Below, one piece after another: positions 34,268 to 48,100 of a stretch of DNA of 64,000 nucleotides. Source of the stretch: Trichostrongylus colubriformis (lineage: Eukaryota; Nematoda; Chromadorea; Rhabditida; Trichostrongylidae); contig OZ022261.1 of assembly GCA_963978905.1 (NCBI GenBank), positions 24,301,686 through 24,365,685 on the forward strand, written 5' to 3'. Under the pieces are notes generated by a model, which worked only from the letters and a program-made list of their open reading frames with translations, had not been told where the DNA came from and made no database searches. Each line of letters opens with the position of its first letter. The first letter of the stretch is position 1. The position numbers were made by a program, and so were the translations under genes.

Positions 34268-34475
34268 GCTATTAGGTCAGAAAATTCGCGTGGCGGTGCT
34301 GTGTGCGACGGGTGTCGCTCGAACTAGGGGTGTCGTGCACATATAGTTCGGTCCTGAAACGACTGCGCTTGACTGAGTCGTGGTACACCGCAGTCGCTTC
34401 AGAATCCAGCCCTACTCAGCCTCCCTAGCTTGCACACGAGGCGTCGCACGTCTGCTGCAACGCGATTTTTTATTT
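34268..34475. repeat. Palindromic MITE family A, copy 4
   Basis: Starts ATTAGGTCAGAAAATTCGCG and ends GCTGCAACGCGATTTTTTAT. The centre shows TTCGGTCCTGAAACGACTGC mirrored by GCAGTCGCTTCAGAATCCAG. A further right-half fragment lies at about 34600-34686. Confidence 0.75.
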
Positions 34476-34671
34476 TTCACGCTCCTTCTCATTCTCTCCC
34501 TCCCGCCACCCACCTCTCAACGCCAGTTTGTGAGAGGAACGTTGGTAACACCATCGTAAGGGGTTCATATTGTGGACTTCTACGGGTGTCGTAATATGTT
34601 GTAAATCCCGTTATCCTACATCGTCGCACCCACGGCTTCGCATGCTGACCGCCGCGACGCAAATTTCTGTC

Positions 34672-35700
34672 CTAATAGAGCACACCCGGCTCAACTCCTT
34701 TCCACTTGATGACCATTATTTTTTCTTCAAAACGTAGTGGAAGCGTCCATAATGAAAGCCGTTGATAGTAGTCCGGAGTACGTGAGCGCTGGAAAGTCGT
34801 GGTTGTGGGTATTTTCAAGCGTTGGTTTTCAAGTAGCAAATAGCACTCACACTTGACTTGTTGCTGCGGATCACTTGTCTTTTGCACTTTTGTGTATTTT
34901 GATACCGGGTCAGTTCAGGAAACTTTTTATGAGACTAACAGCAAATTTGGATCGTATTTGGACAAGTATGGTGAGATTTGCAGATGAAATCTAGGACCAT
35001 TAGTCGGTCTATGGGGTTGCCTTGATAAGGTCATTAATTCCTCGAACCATGTGAGCGAAGCTACACTCTGTAAGAAAGCTGTGGCTGATTAAAAAGGGTC
35101 CCTTTCACTCACCAAAGCTACATAGGCTAAGCAGAATGCATGAAATATGTGGTAGGCTAGTGTAGCCCGAGGTATCTGAGCTCTTAATTTTTTCTCTAGG
35201 CACTTGTACAAGGAAGTTTAAAGCCCACACGTTCCCCAACAGGAGGGATCGACATTGACTGTTAGCGGTAGAAGAACGTTTGAAGCGTTTTCACCACGCC
35301 CCTATGCCAGCCAGGGGCGGGGAATACGCCCTGTAGAACTCTTCCGCCAGTAACATTGTAATCGAGCTCGTCCTCTCTTTTCTCCGAATTGTGCTTCAAA
35401 AATCATTCCTGAAATCTTACCTGAAGCCACATCCACCATACGGAAGAGAGTGGCGTTCGACCCCGAACACATGAATGCGCATGTGGACATCATGCGATTG
35501 GTCATCTAACGTGGCTCCACTTTTGGAGCACCACGCCTCCTATGTTCCCTAATGTACCAGCGGGCTGACTCAATAGCATATTTCATGTGTTCTTTCATTA
35601 CATTCTGATTTTCCACTACCGCGTGCGACTTAATGATTAATACGTGTGTACCATTAGGATAGAAAATTCCCGTTGCGGCATGTGACGCAGTGCGCACATA
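34672..35700 (-). other. Region of protein-like minus-strand fragments, unresolved
   Basis: Three minus-strand stretches look partly coding. They are 35506-35600 (NVMKEHMKYAIESARWYIRE), 35420-35505 (AFMCSGSNATLFRMVDVAS, ending at a good donor TTCAG|GTAAGA), and 34672-34887 (a 71-codon frame). They do not join cleanly: a stop separates the first two. A decayed gene is possible; no family is recognised. Confidence 0.25.
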
Positions 35701-35745
35701 TGTAGATGGGTCCTGACGCGATTTCTTGACTAGGCCTTATTTTAT
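35653..35745. repeat. Palindromic MITE family A, left-half fragment
   Basis: ATTAGGATAGAAAATTCCCG, then TTGCGGCATGTGACGCAGTG and GATGGGTCCTGACGCGATTT. The mirrored half is missing. Confidence 0.65.
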
Positions 35746-36170
35746 GCCTGCTACGCTTCGCTAAAGGCTTCAAAGGCATCGGGAGGGGGCAAGAAAGAGA
35801 GGCTCATTTCAAAACACTGTCTTCTGTAAACGATCATTCGAACTTAGAAAAGATAAAGTGTAGCGAAAATCGCGCTGGAAAACGCGCTTTTAGGGTGCTT
35901 TTGCGACTCCAGCGTGCTTCACCTCGAACTGCATGTTTCAGACGCCACTGTCTTTTGATGTCACGTAGGGCGAATTTGATTTCATGCATGATTATGGTAA
36001 ACAAGTGAAACAACGCTCAGCAACAGACAAGTGAAAAAGGGTGCTTATGAGAAAAAAAATTCAAAGAATTCACTTTTAATGTGTGCAACTAACGAACTAG
36101 ACCAGCGTAATCCCATACCGTAAGCCAAAAATGCCCCTTATTGTGTCTCTCACTACCGACCATACATGGT

Positions 36171-36235
36171 GTAGCCAGCTCCCATGCATCGCGTCGCGGA
36201 CGCGACGCGAATTTTTTGCTCTTGTGGCACAGACC
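36171..36235. repeat. Palindromic MITE family A, right-end fragment
   Basis: CATGCATCGCGTCGCGGACG, then CGACGCGAATTTTTTGCTCT and a GTGGCACAGACC end. Confidence 0.65.
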
Positions 36236-37176
36236 TATAATTAATTAGCCAATCCTGCACCTTTTTTCCTCGTCTTTCTTACTAGATGTGTTCAGCTTAT
36301 GAGCTCTCATTGCAAGCAAAATAGTCAAGGATGATTTATCACTGTAATCACGCCTTTCAAATTTCTTGCAAAATTTCTCTATATTTAAACGTGTAGCGGG
36401 TTTGATTAGAGCTCACTTGTAAATGTCTGTTGTTGTTGGTGGTGTTGGCGGTGGCGATTTTCGTCCTTGGCGAATACGATTAGCGGTTGACTTCACGAGT
36501 TTCGCGCCCCGAACGCCAATCCGCCATCATCATCATCATCACCCACCACCACTCCACTGGACAAGAAGTGGTGGGAGGGGAATGACCTCGTCGCCCTTGC
36601 TTTTGTTTTACAACTGGCCATGTAATTGTCGCTATTGTCGTCCGTGTTCAGTCTCGTCACATCCTCACATCACTGAACACGCCTAATCCGTCCAAATACT
36701 CGCCATACAATATGGTCCCATTGAGTTCCCACGGCTATTGTGTGATTTCAATCAACGTTCCATGGCATTTCAATCCTATTGCGACATGAATACATTAGGG
36801 ATTTGTTCTGCGCATTCGCGTTACTTTCGTCACTGATTCCCAGGTACCTCCAAGTGTTTCTTGTGCTGCCTCTGCTTATTGTTTATTGTTTATTGCCAAT
36901 GATCAGAAGGTAGTCGGTTGTGAGGGCTCGAAATATTTGCTGTACATTCCTCCTTGACTAGTTCAGTACTTTTCTTGTTTTTTGAATGAAACTCCATCAC
37001 AGTAATGGGGAAAAAGGTACTGTGGGTGAGACGAGGGGGGATATCTGCCTAACAGGTGAAGGTGTACCCCAAAAGGGGTGAAACAACCTACTTGCAAAAG
37101 AGAGTCCATATTATGTCAGAACCGAGTTCATCTTGTTAGGCTGAGGCTCTTTCAGCCTTTTAGGCTGAGCCACCTT

Positions 37177-37192
37177 CCCCCCCCCCCCCCCC
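37177..37192 (+). repeat. Poly-C run (16)
   Basis: Uninterrupted C tract. Confidence 0.95.
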
Positions 37193-37408
37193 TTGACCAT
37201 AACCATTATTAAACGTAGTTATCAGTTACATCGAATTCCATAAGCTGCCTTTTTTCATAGTCTCAGTTCAACTGGATCGGACAAATATAGCTTTCGTGCA
37301 AATTTCATAAAACTAAAACCTGTCTTGATATCCGGAAGTTTCCTGGAGTGTATTCTATCTTTTTTTGCATTAGGAAGTTTCGTGCAATAGATTCGCACGA
37401 ATTCTCCT

Positions 37409-37574
37409 AGGCCGCTTTTATACTTGGTGGTGCCGGCGAAGGGCTTGCGTCTCCGTCTGTGCCACTCTGTATCGTTGCCTGTATCGTCTCCGCACCTCCC
37501 TCCGTGCCACTGTGTCTCGCTGCCTGTGAACACTGCCACCCTCCGTCGGCGCAGAGTATGAATACGGCCTTAGG
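37409..37574. repeat. AGGCCG-ended MITE, copy 4
   Basis: TAGGCCGCTTTTATACTTGG at the left is mirrored by GTCGGCGCAGAGTATGAATA then CGGCCTTA at the right. Confidence 0.75.
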
Positions 37575-37707
37575 CTCCAGGCATAGTGGTTGAATTTATC
37601 CTTCTAATTCAATTTACTTCAGCAGATGCACAATCTTGTAGAATCCTGCACAAGATGGTTTCATTGCAATACTTTTCAAAATTTGCATAACTAAAAGCTG
37701 TATTTGT

Positions 37708-37833
37708 TTACATAAATCTATACGTTCTAGGTTTTTGAGAACCAAAATTGAGTCCGGTGGAAGTCCCTTTTTCCACGTTGTGATGGCTGGGCGGAAGTAA
37801 TAGGAAATCGAAGGCGTCTTCATCGTAGGTGTA
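37708..37833 (-). CDS. Candidate 3'-terminal exon of an unrecognised gene
   Basis: On the minus strand a CTTCCTACAG acceptor is followed by 41 in-frame codons and a TAA. The reading is YTYDEDAFDFLLLPPSHHNV, then GTSTGLNFGSQKPRTYRFM, which is protein-like. The nearest upstream candidate is ATGAAACACTCGAAAAAAAT... with a possible GAG|GTGTGG donor (about 37978-38005), which would join in phase, but this is weak. No family is recognised. Confidence 0.3.
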   Translation of the reverse strand, partial: YTYDEDAFDFLLLPPSHHNVEKGTSTGLNFGSQKPRTYRFM

Positions 37834-38721
37834 CTGTAGGAAGAGCCCGTGCTGCGTCGCGAAATCTGAAAAGAGAAGAGCGCGAAATCTGAAAAGAGAT
37901 TTTCAGTATATGAGCGCTGGTAAAACAAGGTTCAGGGTCACTCGGAGCGATGTCGCATCGGCTCCTTCTGTGCCACACCTCACTCATTTTTTTCGAGTGT
38001 TTCATTTTAACAAGCTATGATCTACCTCAGGTATTTACCATTTCTATTGTGCATGGATGTTCCTTATTCCACTTTCAGTGGTCGGGAAATGAGAAAATAA
38101 TCGACATTTTCATTCAGCTTGTATAAAATCACTATTTTGCAAAAACAAAACATGCCAAGCGTTTATAGCTCATCTCTCAGGCGTAGACATATCGAATTTG
38201 CCACTTTAGCTCTTTTAGTTTCCCAGTTTGTACATTTTTTAATAGTTTTATTTCATTTTTGGTAACCGTTGTTCTCCGTCACATGATCCCCATTTTGTCT
38301 TTCTCCGGCGATCCTTTTTGTGCAAAATTGAAAAGCCTAGTCTATAAATGGAATAGTAGGTGGTATTCTGCGAATGGCTTATGTAGCTTTTCAGCTATAG
38401 ATAAAGGCCAGTGCATTAGTCTTTTTCTTGAAAGGGCAAATGTACTGCCCTCCCCCTCCCCTTTTCCTGCTAGTGCTGTCTGACTTTAGCTAAGTCTGCT
38501 GCTATCATGAGTGCACTACTTCTCATTCATCCACGGACGTTGCCGTTTTGGTTCTTTGACGGAGCTCTATTACGTGTCCTTGCACCGAAGTGCTTTTTGG
38601 AAATTGAGCCCGAGTAATTCTGTATTGTACAATTTTTAGCCTTTTCCTGGACGTAATCGCATCGTTTTTTATTAGTTTTCTTTTGATTATGTATTAATAG
38701 TGTATAAAATGGAAATTCGAT

Positions 38722-38930
38722 GTGTATCCTCACGTCACGATTTCGAACCGCACTGTGCGACGCAATGTGTGCGAGCTAGGGTTGCCGTATGTAGGTGGGT
38801 CCTAGAGCGATTGCCGTATCATCCGCCTGAAATTAGGCGCAGTCGCTTGAGGACCCAACTACACGCGGCGCCCCAGTTCGCACGTATTGCATCGGCTACC
38901 GTAATTCGTGGTGCGAAATCTTGATGTATG
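38722..38930. repeat. Palindromic MITE family A, copy 5 (near full length)
   Basis: Starts TGTGTATCCTCACGTCACGA and ends CGAAATCTTGATGTATGGGT. Between them are GTGGGTCCTAGAGCGATTGC and its mirror GCAGTCGCTTGAGGACCCAA. This copy shows both outer ends, so it is useful for defining the family. Confidence 0.75.
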
Positions 38931-39094
38931 GGTACACAGCCATGTTCTTGGGATTCTACCATCAGGGCACACCCAGGTGTCGAGAAAAATGGCCGCTTCA
39001 CTATGCCCTTCCCCTCCCCTCAACTGGGACCGACTCAAATGTGCCCCTCTCCCTTCAGCATATCTTTCTTTCAGCATTTATAATACTTCCAGAA

Positions 39095-39870
39095 TTTGTA
39101 ATAGATACTTAAGGACAGCATTAAGGGTAATGTGAATATTGAGAAATCCCTGAAAGAAGTTTCTCACATGGAAACTATGAGCCTAAGAAGGCTATCTTTG
39201 GCGGAAGCTTCGTGAAAAAGTGCGCCTCCGAGCTGTAGAAACGGCACAACGGATAGGAGCTGACGCCTTTGGATGATCGACCCCGCCTCCAAGCGACGTG
39301 ATATCTGATTGGCTACGATGATAGCGGCCAAGGATATGCGGTGATATCAAAGGTATTGCAGCGCGCTTTCTCAGTTTTAGCCTGAAGCTCACTCCAGGAG
39401 AAAGATGCTGTCGTATTTCCGAACATTCCCTTGTGTTTACTTAGCAGCATTCCAACGGAAATTTCGTTCGCATTATCCGCCTCTTGACGGAGAGGTCTTC
39501 CACGTTAAGGATTAACGAGAAAAGGGGGTCCTATTTCTCGGGTTTTTGGCCACTTCCATCCGTTTTTTCTCTGTCCTGTTAATAGGCATCTCGACTTTCA
39601 GAATCACTACTTCTTTTACTTTTCGTCCGAATTTCCCCTAATGCTGCCTTTAACCTCTACTACCGTATAGTAACTATTGCTGATCACATAGTATCACTGA
39701 GTATTCTATCACTGTTATTTTTATGTTGCTCACGTTGATCGTATGTTTTTACCACTAAAATTTGACCATATTTTCTTATGTAACCGGTCAGCTATCGCCA
39801 CGTTCCGCTTATTATCCTGGGACTCCCAATCCCTCCGTCAAATACGACACCCTCCCCCTGTTGAGGGATC
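39095..39870 (+). repeat. Long dispersed repeat, copy 2
   Basis: The block order matches 21235-21960: AAGGGTAATGTGAATATTGA, TCCTATTTCTCGGGTTTTTG, TAGTAACTATTGCTGATCAC, GTTATTTTTATGTTGCTCAC and CCACGTTCCGCTTATTATCC. An insertion of about 150 bp lies near its start. Confidence 0.55.
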
Positions 39871-42800
39871 CTCGACTCCCGTGTACCTTTTTTTGCCATG
39901 GGAATGAACACGAACAATGGAATAGTAAGGACACTGTGCAAGATTTACCTTGACAAGTGTTTACAGTGTCTCGTTTACATACTCGAAATTTAGCGATGTT
40001 AACCTGTGACATCAACTCCTCTGCTACTGTCTGTGCACTCGCCTTGGAAACATCCCTTCTCAAAACATTTCAACAATAGTAACAATTTTTTCCACCTCTA
40101 TGTAACCTCCAGGTCTCGCTGTAAGGAAAGCAAGGGAAAAAGTGATGGAATCCTTTTTTCAAATATTGGCTCCACCAGTTGGTGTTAGAGTTACCTGCTT
40201 TCTGACACACACTGGAAAACAATTCAGGCCCCCTTTCATCCTTGTCCCCTAGGCCCTGCTAGGCATGCAGCACATGTTTGTATTGTACCTGATGTCGAAA
40301 TTAGAGTTGCCAGGGTCACTAGGGAAAACTAGGTATTGTATATGGCCTTACTCTATATCGAATTGAACACAAGGCGCTGTTGGACACAAGTAGTGAGCTC
40401 ATTGGGTTCAACAGGCTTACTTCAAGCTCGTAAAGAATTCTAAGCAGCAAAAGTAGCTTGACAACCATATTAAAGGTCAGTTACGATTTTTATGAACATT
40501 CTTTTAATTGAAATTTTCTCTATCTGTCATATTGTTGTTGAATATTCTCCGAAATTTTCTGGAAGTTCAAGAAACCTCTGGGGATGGGGTCTATAAAGGG
40601 GGCACCCAGTGCAGTTGAATGGCTCATCTGAATTGTTTCGCTTTTTACATTAACTATGAAACTGACGATTTCTCAAGGGCATTGGTTGCTCCTTCTTGCT
40701 AGTACCGTCTGGGCTCCAACCCTGAAAAGGGGATCGCAATCAGCAAATCATCTCAGCCCCGATATCTCATTTTTCTTTCAATTTGAACATTCACCTTTTC
40801 TGTGGAGGGTGTATCTTGATAGACCATTGACACGTTGGAGATTGGTGGATAGTTCCACCTACTAACCTGATGGGGATATCAGAAGCACTGAAGTACTCTT
40901 TTTCAAATTTTTAAACATGCAAACCGCCAATATATCACAACAAATGAATATGAATAAATGGAAAAATTGCGATAATTTCACAAAGTTTTTCCTGCATCCC
41001 AATAATTGGAGGTTATTTCATCCACCTTTCGCTCAGATGAACACTCTGCAATGATAGGCAGACTATGCATTAGTTTCGAATATTTCTGTGTGTTACTGTA
41101 ATATTAACAGAACAATACGGCCGTTACTATTGAATTGCGCAATTATGAATGTACTTGGTGTGAAGGGCTGTGTGAATGGACAGTCACGGGATGTACTTGT
41201 GATTAGTAAAAGGTCACACTCATACACTGTCGTGGGCGCGTGCCTGTGTGGTCCAAGGAGGGTTCACGGGTGAGAATGATCGTCCGAGTGCTGAGGGGGG
41301 TGAGGCTGAGGTCCATCGGCTGAGGTCCGTGTCGTCGCTGCCTCTCACGACCCACAGCCGGCCATTGATTAACACGTAGCTTGTGCTTAGTCGCATTATT
41401 CATCCACGCCCTCACCTCAGCGCACTCCCTCAGTGCCTTAGCGTCCTATGGCCGTCTCGTCGTCTCCTCTTACAATCTTGGCATGCACTACACTGACGCT
41501 ATCCGTTCCATTCAAATGTCACATGTGTGTGTGTTTTTTGATGCTTCCACGTTTCTTCAGGCAACCTTTCAGCTCCGCCTCTATGACCGGTCCCGCTTTG
41601 TCTAACAAACATCCCTCAAACATTCCGCTGAACTTTTTTCGACCTTTCTACGATATCCTCCTTTTCGTGATTGCCTGCGGTATCTGGGTGAACAAGCCTT
41701 ATCCATTTCAACGTCTCAGTTCAAATTCAAAGGCATTTTTTGTGAAACTCTGGTTCTTTGATGCCGTTGTTCTTAACCTCAGATACCGCAGATTAGAGCT
41801 AGATATCTGTGGGAATCGTAGTGATTACGATTCATTTCACATTTATGAAAACTCTGACTTCCCTTGTAACGGAGCAAAATGCTCTTCTGAGTTACATCTA
41901 TGTATTTTACGAGAGATACAATCAAATGTATTCTGTTCAGCAGAATGCAGAAGATACTGGTGATATTCACTGTTGGTGAGCATCATGTATTATCACATAT
42001 TATCACTGACTTTCAATATCGTCTATTCATACAAGTATTTAATGCTATCACATCGAGACACCGTGTATTTGTTTATTTGGTTTCCGTATAGTTTTTTTTC
42101 TTTTTATCCAAGTATCATTACATTTCAATTCATATTCCATTAGAATCCCTCATATATTTACGATTTTTTGGAAAATGCACAATAAAATGGTAATTTTTCG
42201 ATATTCCCAAGAAATTTGAAACATTCTCTGCTATTGCTGTTCTTCATGTGCCAACTTTCAGTAACCTGGTCTAAATGGTCGCTTATGCGAATTACATAAA
42301 CTGCTTCTGATTCCTGGAACCTTTGAACTCTACGTACTCCTTTCTTTTTCAACTGAAAGATCGAAATAGCGACAGGTGAAACGCAGGATCATTTCCATCT
42401 GCGGTGCCCTCGACTCAGTTGTTATATGAAGTTTTTACTTTATAGTCGCCTTTTCAGGCTGTTCAGCCCAGGTTTCAACACAAAGAATTCTGCAATAAGC
42501 TTTCACGGCTCCTAGTAGTGAGCCTTTAGTAATTGCATAAACATTCGCAGTAATAACAATAATCGTATTCGGACGTGTTCCTAAAATTCCGTCCACCAAT
42601 GAGCTGTTAGTGTTTTGCGTGATTCGCTACTGTAACTTATGCTATTTACTGAATGCGCGCGAAGTTAGGTTAAAATGTGTTTTCCTTTCTTTCAGGCTCT
42701 TTTTTTCAGTTCATTTTTTTTCAAGTTTTTTTTTTCTCAAGATTTCTTCAACCCATTCCCCTTTTGGTCAAGCTTTGTCTCCCGAAAAATACTCGGTGGA

Positions 42801-45100
42801 AAGTCGTATCCCGACTGATTTGTGATGAAGATTTATTAGTCTAGCATAGGGGTTGCACGGTACGCATTTCGACAACTTCTAAGGGTCCATCGTGGGCTTT
42901 TAAATAGGACTATACGCTTTTAGGAAATTTCCTTGACAAATTCCATGGCTGTGATTTCGCTTTGGATGATTTCCCTCATCTCTACTACATTCGTTTCCAT
43001 CAAAATCCAACTCAACATCCTTTGCAATTTTTTTTTGCAGCTAAAAAAATCGCTGCACTCGTTCTTCCGCCGCCGACTTTTCGCGTTTCATTCAATTAGA
43101 GAGCGTCTTCGTTGTCTCCGATTTGATTTCGTTTCTTTTGTGCGTATTTTCAGAAATCTCGTAGTTTTTTGCTGTTCTTTACGTTTCATGTGTGTGCCCA
43201 CATTGTCCGTGTGATATTTTCCGGCTCATCATCCATTGACATTTCAGATCAGTGTCGGCGCCTGATGTGACTGGTACTCTAGTTTCGCCTGTCATTTTCC
43301 ATTTGCAACGAATAGTTCCAAATATTCAGATAGTGGAGAGAACACTAGAGAGCCATTATCGTTGTGGTGTTACTCATTTTCACCTCCGTAACAAGGCTAT
43401 CCATCATCAGTCACAATGGGTTGCACATTCCGTGCACGATTGAATCAAATCTGTTCCATTTGGTACACCATACTAGTATTGTGTATTCAAAGCTACCTCC
43501 TTTATTTAGGATTCGAGAGGTTTGTTATTTAATTATCCACTTTTTTCCTCTTTTTTCAAATATATCTTGTAAATTATTTTATTCTATCTTATTCCAAATA
43601 GCATTCATATATGATAGAGTGAGGTGTAGCCAGAGCTCACTTATCGTTTGTTATAATTACCTTGTGGTAGTAGGTGATAATAAATGATAATGTCTGATAT
43701 CAAATACATGAATCGCATTTTTCATTTCCTTCCCTATCTTCGAAACAACATTCTTCTCTTCAAAAAACAGTTTCCGGATTTAGTAATCATCAAGCGAAAG
43801 GTCATAACATGTGAACTACAATAATATTGTTTTTGCTCGGAGTATTTGATTTTAACGGATTGCGAAAGATCTGACTATTTTGCGCCACTGAATTATTATT
43901 GAAAACGTATTTTAATGTCATGTTATGAAAATTTCGTTTGAAGTGATCGATATGGACTGAATTTATCGGTTTTGCGCAGGCCTGCCTCCTATCTGCCACT
44001 CAACTCTCATTAAACGACCAACAGCCAAGTTATTTTCATGTGTCTTGATATGCTTTTTTGAAGCATGTCCTGAGACACTTTTCTCAATAGTAACCATAGT
44101 AAACTTCATATATTGATGGAAACTCTTTTTTGATGGAAAATTTTTTGTGCAATTTTTTTTTCACGACACCTCAGTAAATCGGAAAGCTTTGGGAGCACAT
44201 TTTAAAACTTCTGGAACTAATTCACTGAAAGCAGGAAATCAGGCATTCTTTTACTTTTTTTTCACAAGTCATTATCCTATATCGTATTGCCCGTTATTAG
44301 CGAGCATTTTGCTAAAAGTTTGCTGTATACTTTGTAAATGAGTCGGTTCAAACTCAACTTTATATTTGGGTACCTCTTCTGACTTGAAATAGTGAGTTTC
44401 AAGCAGCTGTAACATTCACTGTGTGAAACATTTTTTCTCACACAGGGTATTGTATAGTTAAAAAGCATTTATGTACAAGTGTGCTGAGAAGCTTTTTCAG
44501 TAGCGAGACATTTCTCTACTGTTTCGGGATAGCATTCTTTTGTCTTTTTAGATTGACTGGAAACTTTATACGTAGCTAATCTCATTCCTAATGAAATATC
44601 AAATCCAAGTCGGCTCTCCTTCACTAACGTGCATCTGACGGTACGAAAGGTTTCCGAAAATTTCCTAGAAAAAGCTGATTTTTCATCGTTGCACAGGCAT
44701 GGATGGACGTAACTAATCAGTACATGAGAGTCCTTCTTGGAGGGGAAGGGAGAAGATATTATCATTGTTGTTATTATTATAATTTATCATCAGTTGCACA
44801 TGGCAGAAAATAGCACATTGAAAAAGTGCAGGCGGTACTGTCCGGCAGAAAAAGGAAAAAAACATCCAGGGGATCAGAAACATACGCATAATTGAAATTC
44901 AAGCACGGAAGAACTCATACAAATTATGGTTTCTTCCCACACTATGAAAATCATGCCACAAAAATAAAACTTTAGAACTAGTTTTTCTCCTTGATCTTCT
45001 TATGAATATATATAATATTCAAGACATCTCATCGAGCTCTATCATATGGTTTTTTTCCAAATTTTTAAAATGCTAATTTTTTACGTCGAACGCTGTTCAG
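39871..45100. other. No gene recognised; upstream region of the membrane-protein gene
   Basis: A 171-codon frame at 41448-41963 is the longest here but shows no domain, signal or splice support. Fragments of the ATTATCATTTATTATCAC repeat occur near 41990 and, inverted, near 43670. The last few kilobases should contain the promoter of the gene starting at 45120; no motif was recognised. Confidence 0.45.
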
Positions 45101-45119
45101 ATATAAGTTATACACGGAG

Positions 45120-48100
45120 ATGAAATGGCCAACTGGTGGTTATCCGCATGCGTGGCTGACTGTTTACATTACTCTGTATGCTGTCTGTATTCCGCTGTCT
45201 GTGCTATTCTTCTCGTTCGGTTTTTTTAAATCCGGCAATATTGCCGGTGACAATGAACGGCTCGCCGACAGAGAAGATCGTGTCATTGAGGTCTCACGCA
45301 ATCGCAAGGGAGAGAAATCAGGTATATTTCACAAAATTGTCATTACCATTTTTTAGCTGTCTACTCCCACGTCGTCATTTCGTATCGAAACATGCGGCGT
45401 GCGAGCTAGCGGCGCTGTAGTTTGTTAGGTCCTGAAGCGATTCCGTGCGCATCTTTGTGTGTGGGTAGTCGCTTTAGGATTCAGCCACATACGGAGCCTT
45501 TAGCACGCATGGTGGTGCGAAATGCTCTCATAAAGGTACTTTCCCTACAGTTCTTGCTGTACTATTTTTGAAATGAAAGTTCAATTTGTTGACTTCCACT
45601 TGTTGCGTCTCTGACCCTGCTTACAAAGATTATTTTCGCTGTCCACATGTGCTAGAGCCGGCCAGCATGTGGCAGATGACTCTCCGTCTAGGTGGCCTGG
45701 AATGAAGTTGAGGTGCTGGCCGATGGAAGAATCATGTCTTGGCACAATGGGCGACACATGTGCTCGCCAGGCCAGTTCGCGGAAGGGGCGGAAGTTTTAA
45801 TTATGAGCCCTCCCGGGGGGGGGGGGGGGGGGGAGGGGGTTCAACTCTTATTGCTTAGTGGCGCCGTGTACAGGCGTTATTGCCAGCCCCTGCAACGCAA
45901 TAAAAACCCACGTGCATGCTAGCTACATAATTACACACTGAAGCAATATGCTCGACATACTCCACATCTGGAAGTTGGAATTTTGACGATTGATCAGCAA
46001 CTCTATGCGGCCAGCCTCACTTCATGCGATCAGGCAGTCAGACAAAGGGCTGTGAAGACTTATCGAGGGCTCAGAAAACGCCAGTGATCTCAAGGGTGTC
46101 AGCCTGTGTTACGTTTCAGGCAAATGAATGAGATTAAAGCAGCCATGATAACGCCAGTGGATCCTTCTTGTATTAGATTTTCTGTTTCTTTTTTTTGAAT
46201 TTTGTATGTATGTCAAGTCCACTGGTAATAGCACAAGCATCTTTTTAGTAAATTTCTGAAAAGACTTAAAAATTTTCACTTCGGCTAGTTGTGAAGAACC
46301 TGTAGGTCGTGTCTCCAAAGTGAAGAGGCGTGCCAACAGTAAAAATGCTTTAGCTAGATTCTTTAAACACCACATATCGCTTGACAAACCTGAAACTTCA
46401 TCTAAGTGCGGAGCAAAGGGATACGATGCGGCGTCGCACCGTGCATTCGCGGCTTTGATTTCCGTCGCCCTTATGACGAAATTGTCGCCCTTGTCGCGTT
46501 CGCGGCTCCGCCTCATCTCACATGGCGCACTAAATCCATTATTTTAGCGTAGAGTTGCAGAAAAAAATTTAGGCGCGATCACTTTCAAGATATGCGAATA
46601 GCCAAGGTATCGCCACCGGCAGTGGGTTAAAAATCCATGCAGAGTAGAAATCGGAACATTTGATTCGACCCCTTCACGTAATTTCTCTTCATTATGTTCA
46701 AAATCGGTTTTGTAATAATGGGTAAGGGTGGAAAAGCTATTTGTTCACTTCTTTTATATGTCTGCCAAACATTGATGCTGAAAAAAGGTTTTGAATTTCT
46801 CACTGATTCTCGCGCGAGTTTCAAACTACGTCTTGCTGTAGCTGGTAGTTTCACTCTGTAAAAACGACATTTCCACTATAATTTTTAGGATGTCTCCATG
46901 GTATGAAATCATGCTGGCAACACAGTCCACCAATGCCGCAGCAGATTCACGTCATCACCGCTTTATGTCAACTGATTGCACAACAGCTTATGATCTCACA
47001 GCTCTACCGTCATGGATTTGTGAATTCCGGTTAGTTGTGCGGAGTTTTTTGAGATGTACTTATGCTGCTCTACGGCAAGGAACATCAAAGACCTGAATTA
47101 AGTCGAAATGATGAGATCATAACTTCAGCTATATGCGGTCGCGGTCATTAATACATAGTTATTCGTCCTTCGTACCATGAACTTGATTATGCATAGCATG
47201 GAAATTAGGCACATGGGAGCATTCGTATTGTCTGATCGTTGAATGCATTAGGCGGCAGACAACGTAGCCGTCTGCTGCCCAAAGAATGAGGTTATTGCAC
47301 CTTAATATATGTAATAGTCGAGAGATGACTACGCCTGTCTTGCAGTATGGAAAGAATGAGATAGAAATCAATTTTGGAGTATCATTTATAATCATTTATT
47401 ATCACTTGCTACCACCTATTACCACTATTTTATGAAGTTCTTTTTACACTTTGACCTTTGCGCACGGCATGGAAGTAATGGCATAAAGTCATATTTCAAA
47501 TTACCACTCGTTATTATCTATTATAACTTATCATTATTTATTACCATTCTATCACGTGATTCTGAATATACCATGGTTTCATAATATGGAAATATTTCCA
47601 TAAAGATTAAGCTTTGAAACTTCATTCATAATCTTCTGTTATTACTCGCTACCATAATATACTTTTATTCTATGTGGTTCTTGGTTATGTGGTGCTTTCT
47701 CGCAGTATGGGGATAGTGGCGTAGAAATGATGCTTCGAAGTATAGTTATTATTTGATCACTTACTATCGCTTATTAAGACTAATTTACATTACCTTCGAT
47801 TCCATTAAACTAGTGAAAAAATATTTTCTATTCAATCTAATTGCTGCTCAGAAGGCCAGTGTGGTTGTCCTCTGCTCAGGGGGATCAAAACTTCTAGCCC
47901 TGTCGGCTAAAATGGTTCTAATCCTTTAACAATTGCCATCCTTCACCTTGGTTTTTTCCTTCTAAAATCTATTTTTTTAGAATCTTACTTGGAATTTTGT
48001 GAGTTATTCCGAGGTTTGTAAATTCGATGAACAGTACACCTTAAAATTATCAGGAGGCGGGTAGTAATTGAAATAGGTCAGCTAAAAGGTGCGGTAGCAT

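Noticed and set aside
36423..36686. Protein with His and Gly repeats
   Set aside because: Caused by GGT/GTT and CAT simple repeats.
41448..41963. 171-codon open frame, longest in the window
   Set aside because: No domain, signal, splice context or codon pattern; composition and embedded short inverted repeats look non-coding.
46109..46516. 135-codon minus-strand open frame in intron 1
   Set aside because: No recognisable family; antisense to a transcribed intron and containing repeat-like sequence shared with about 62750. A retroelement relic cannot be excluded.
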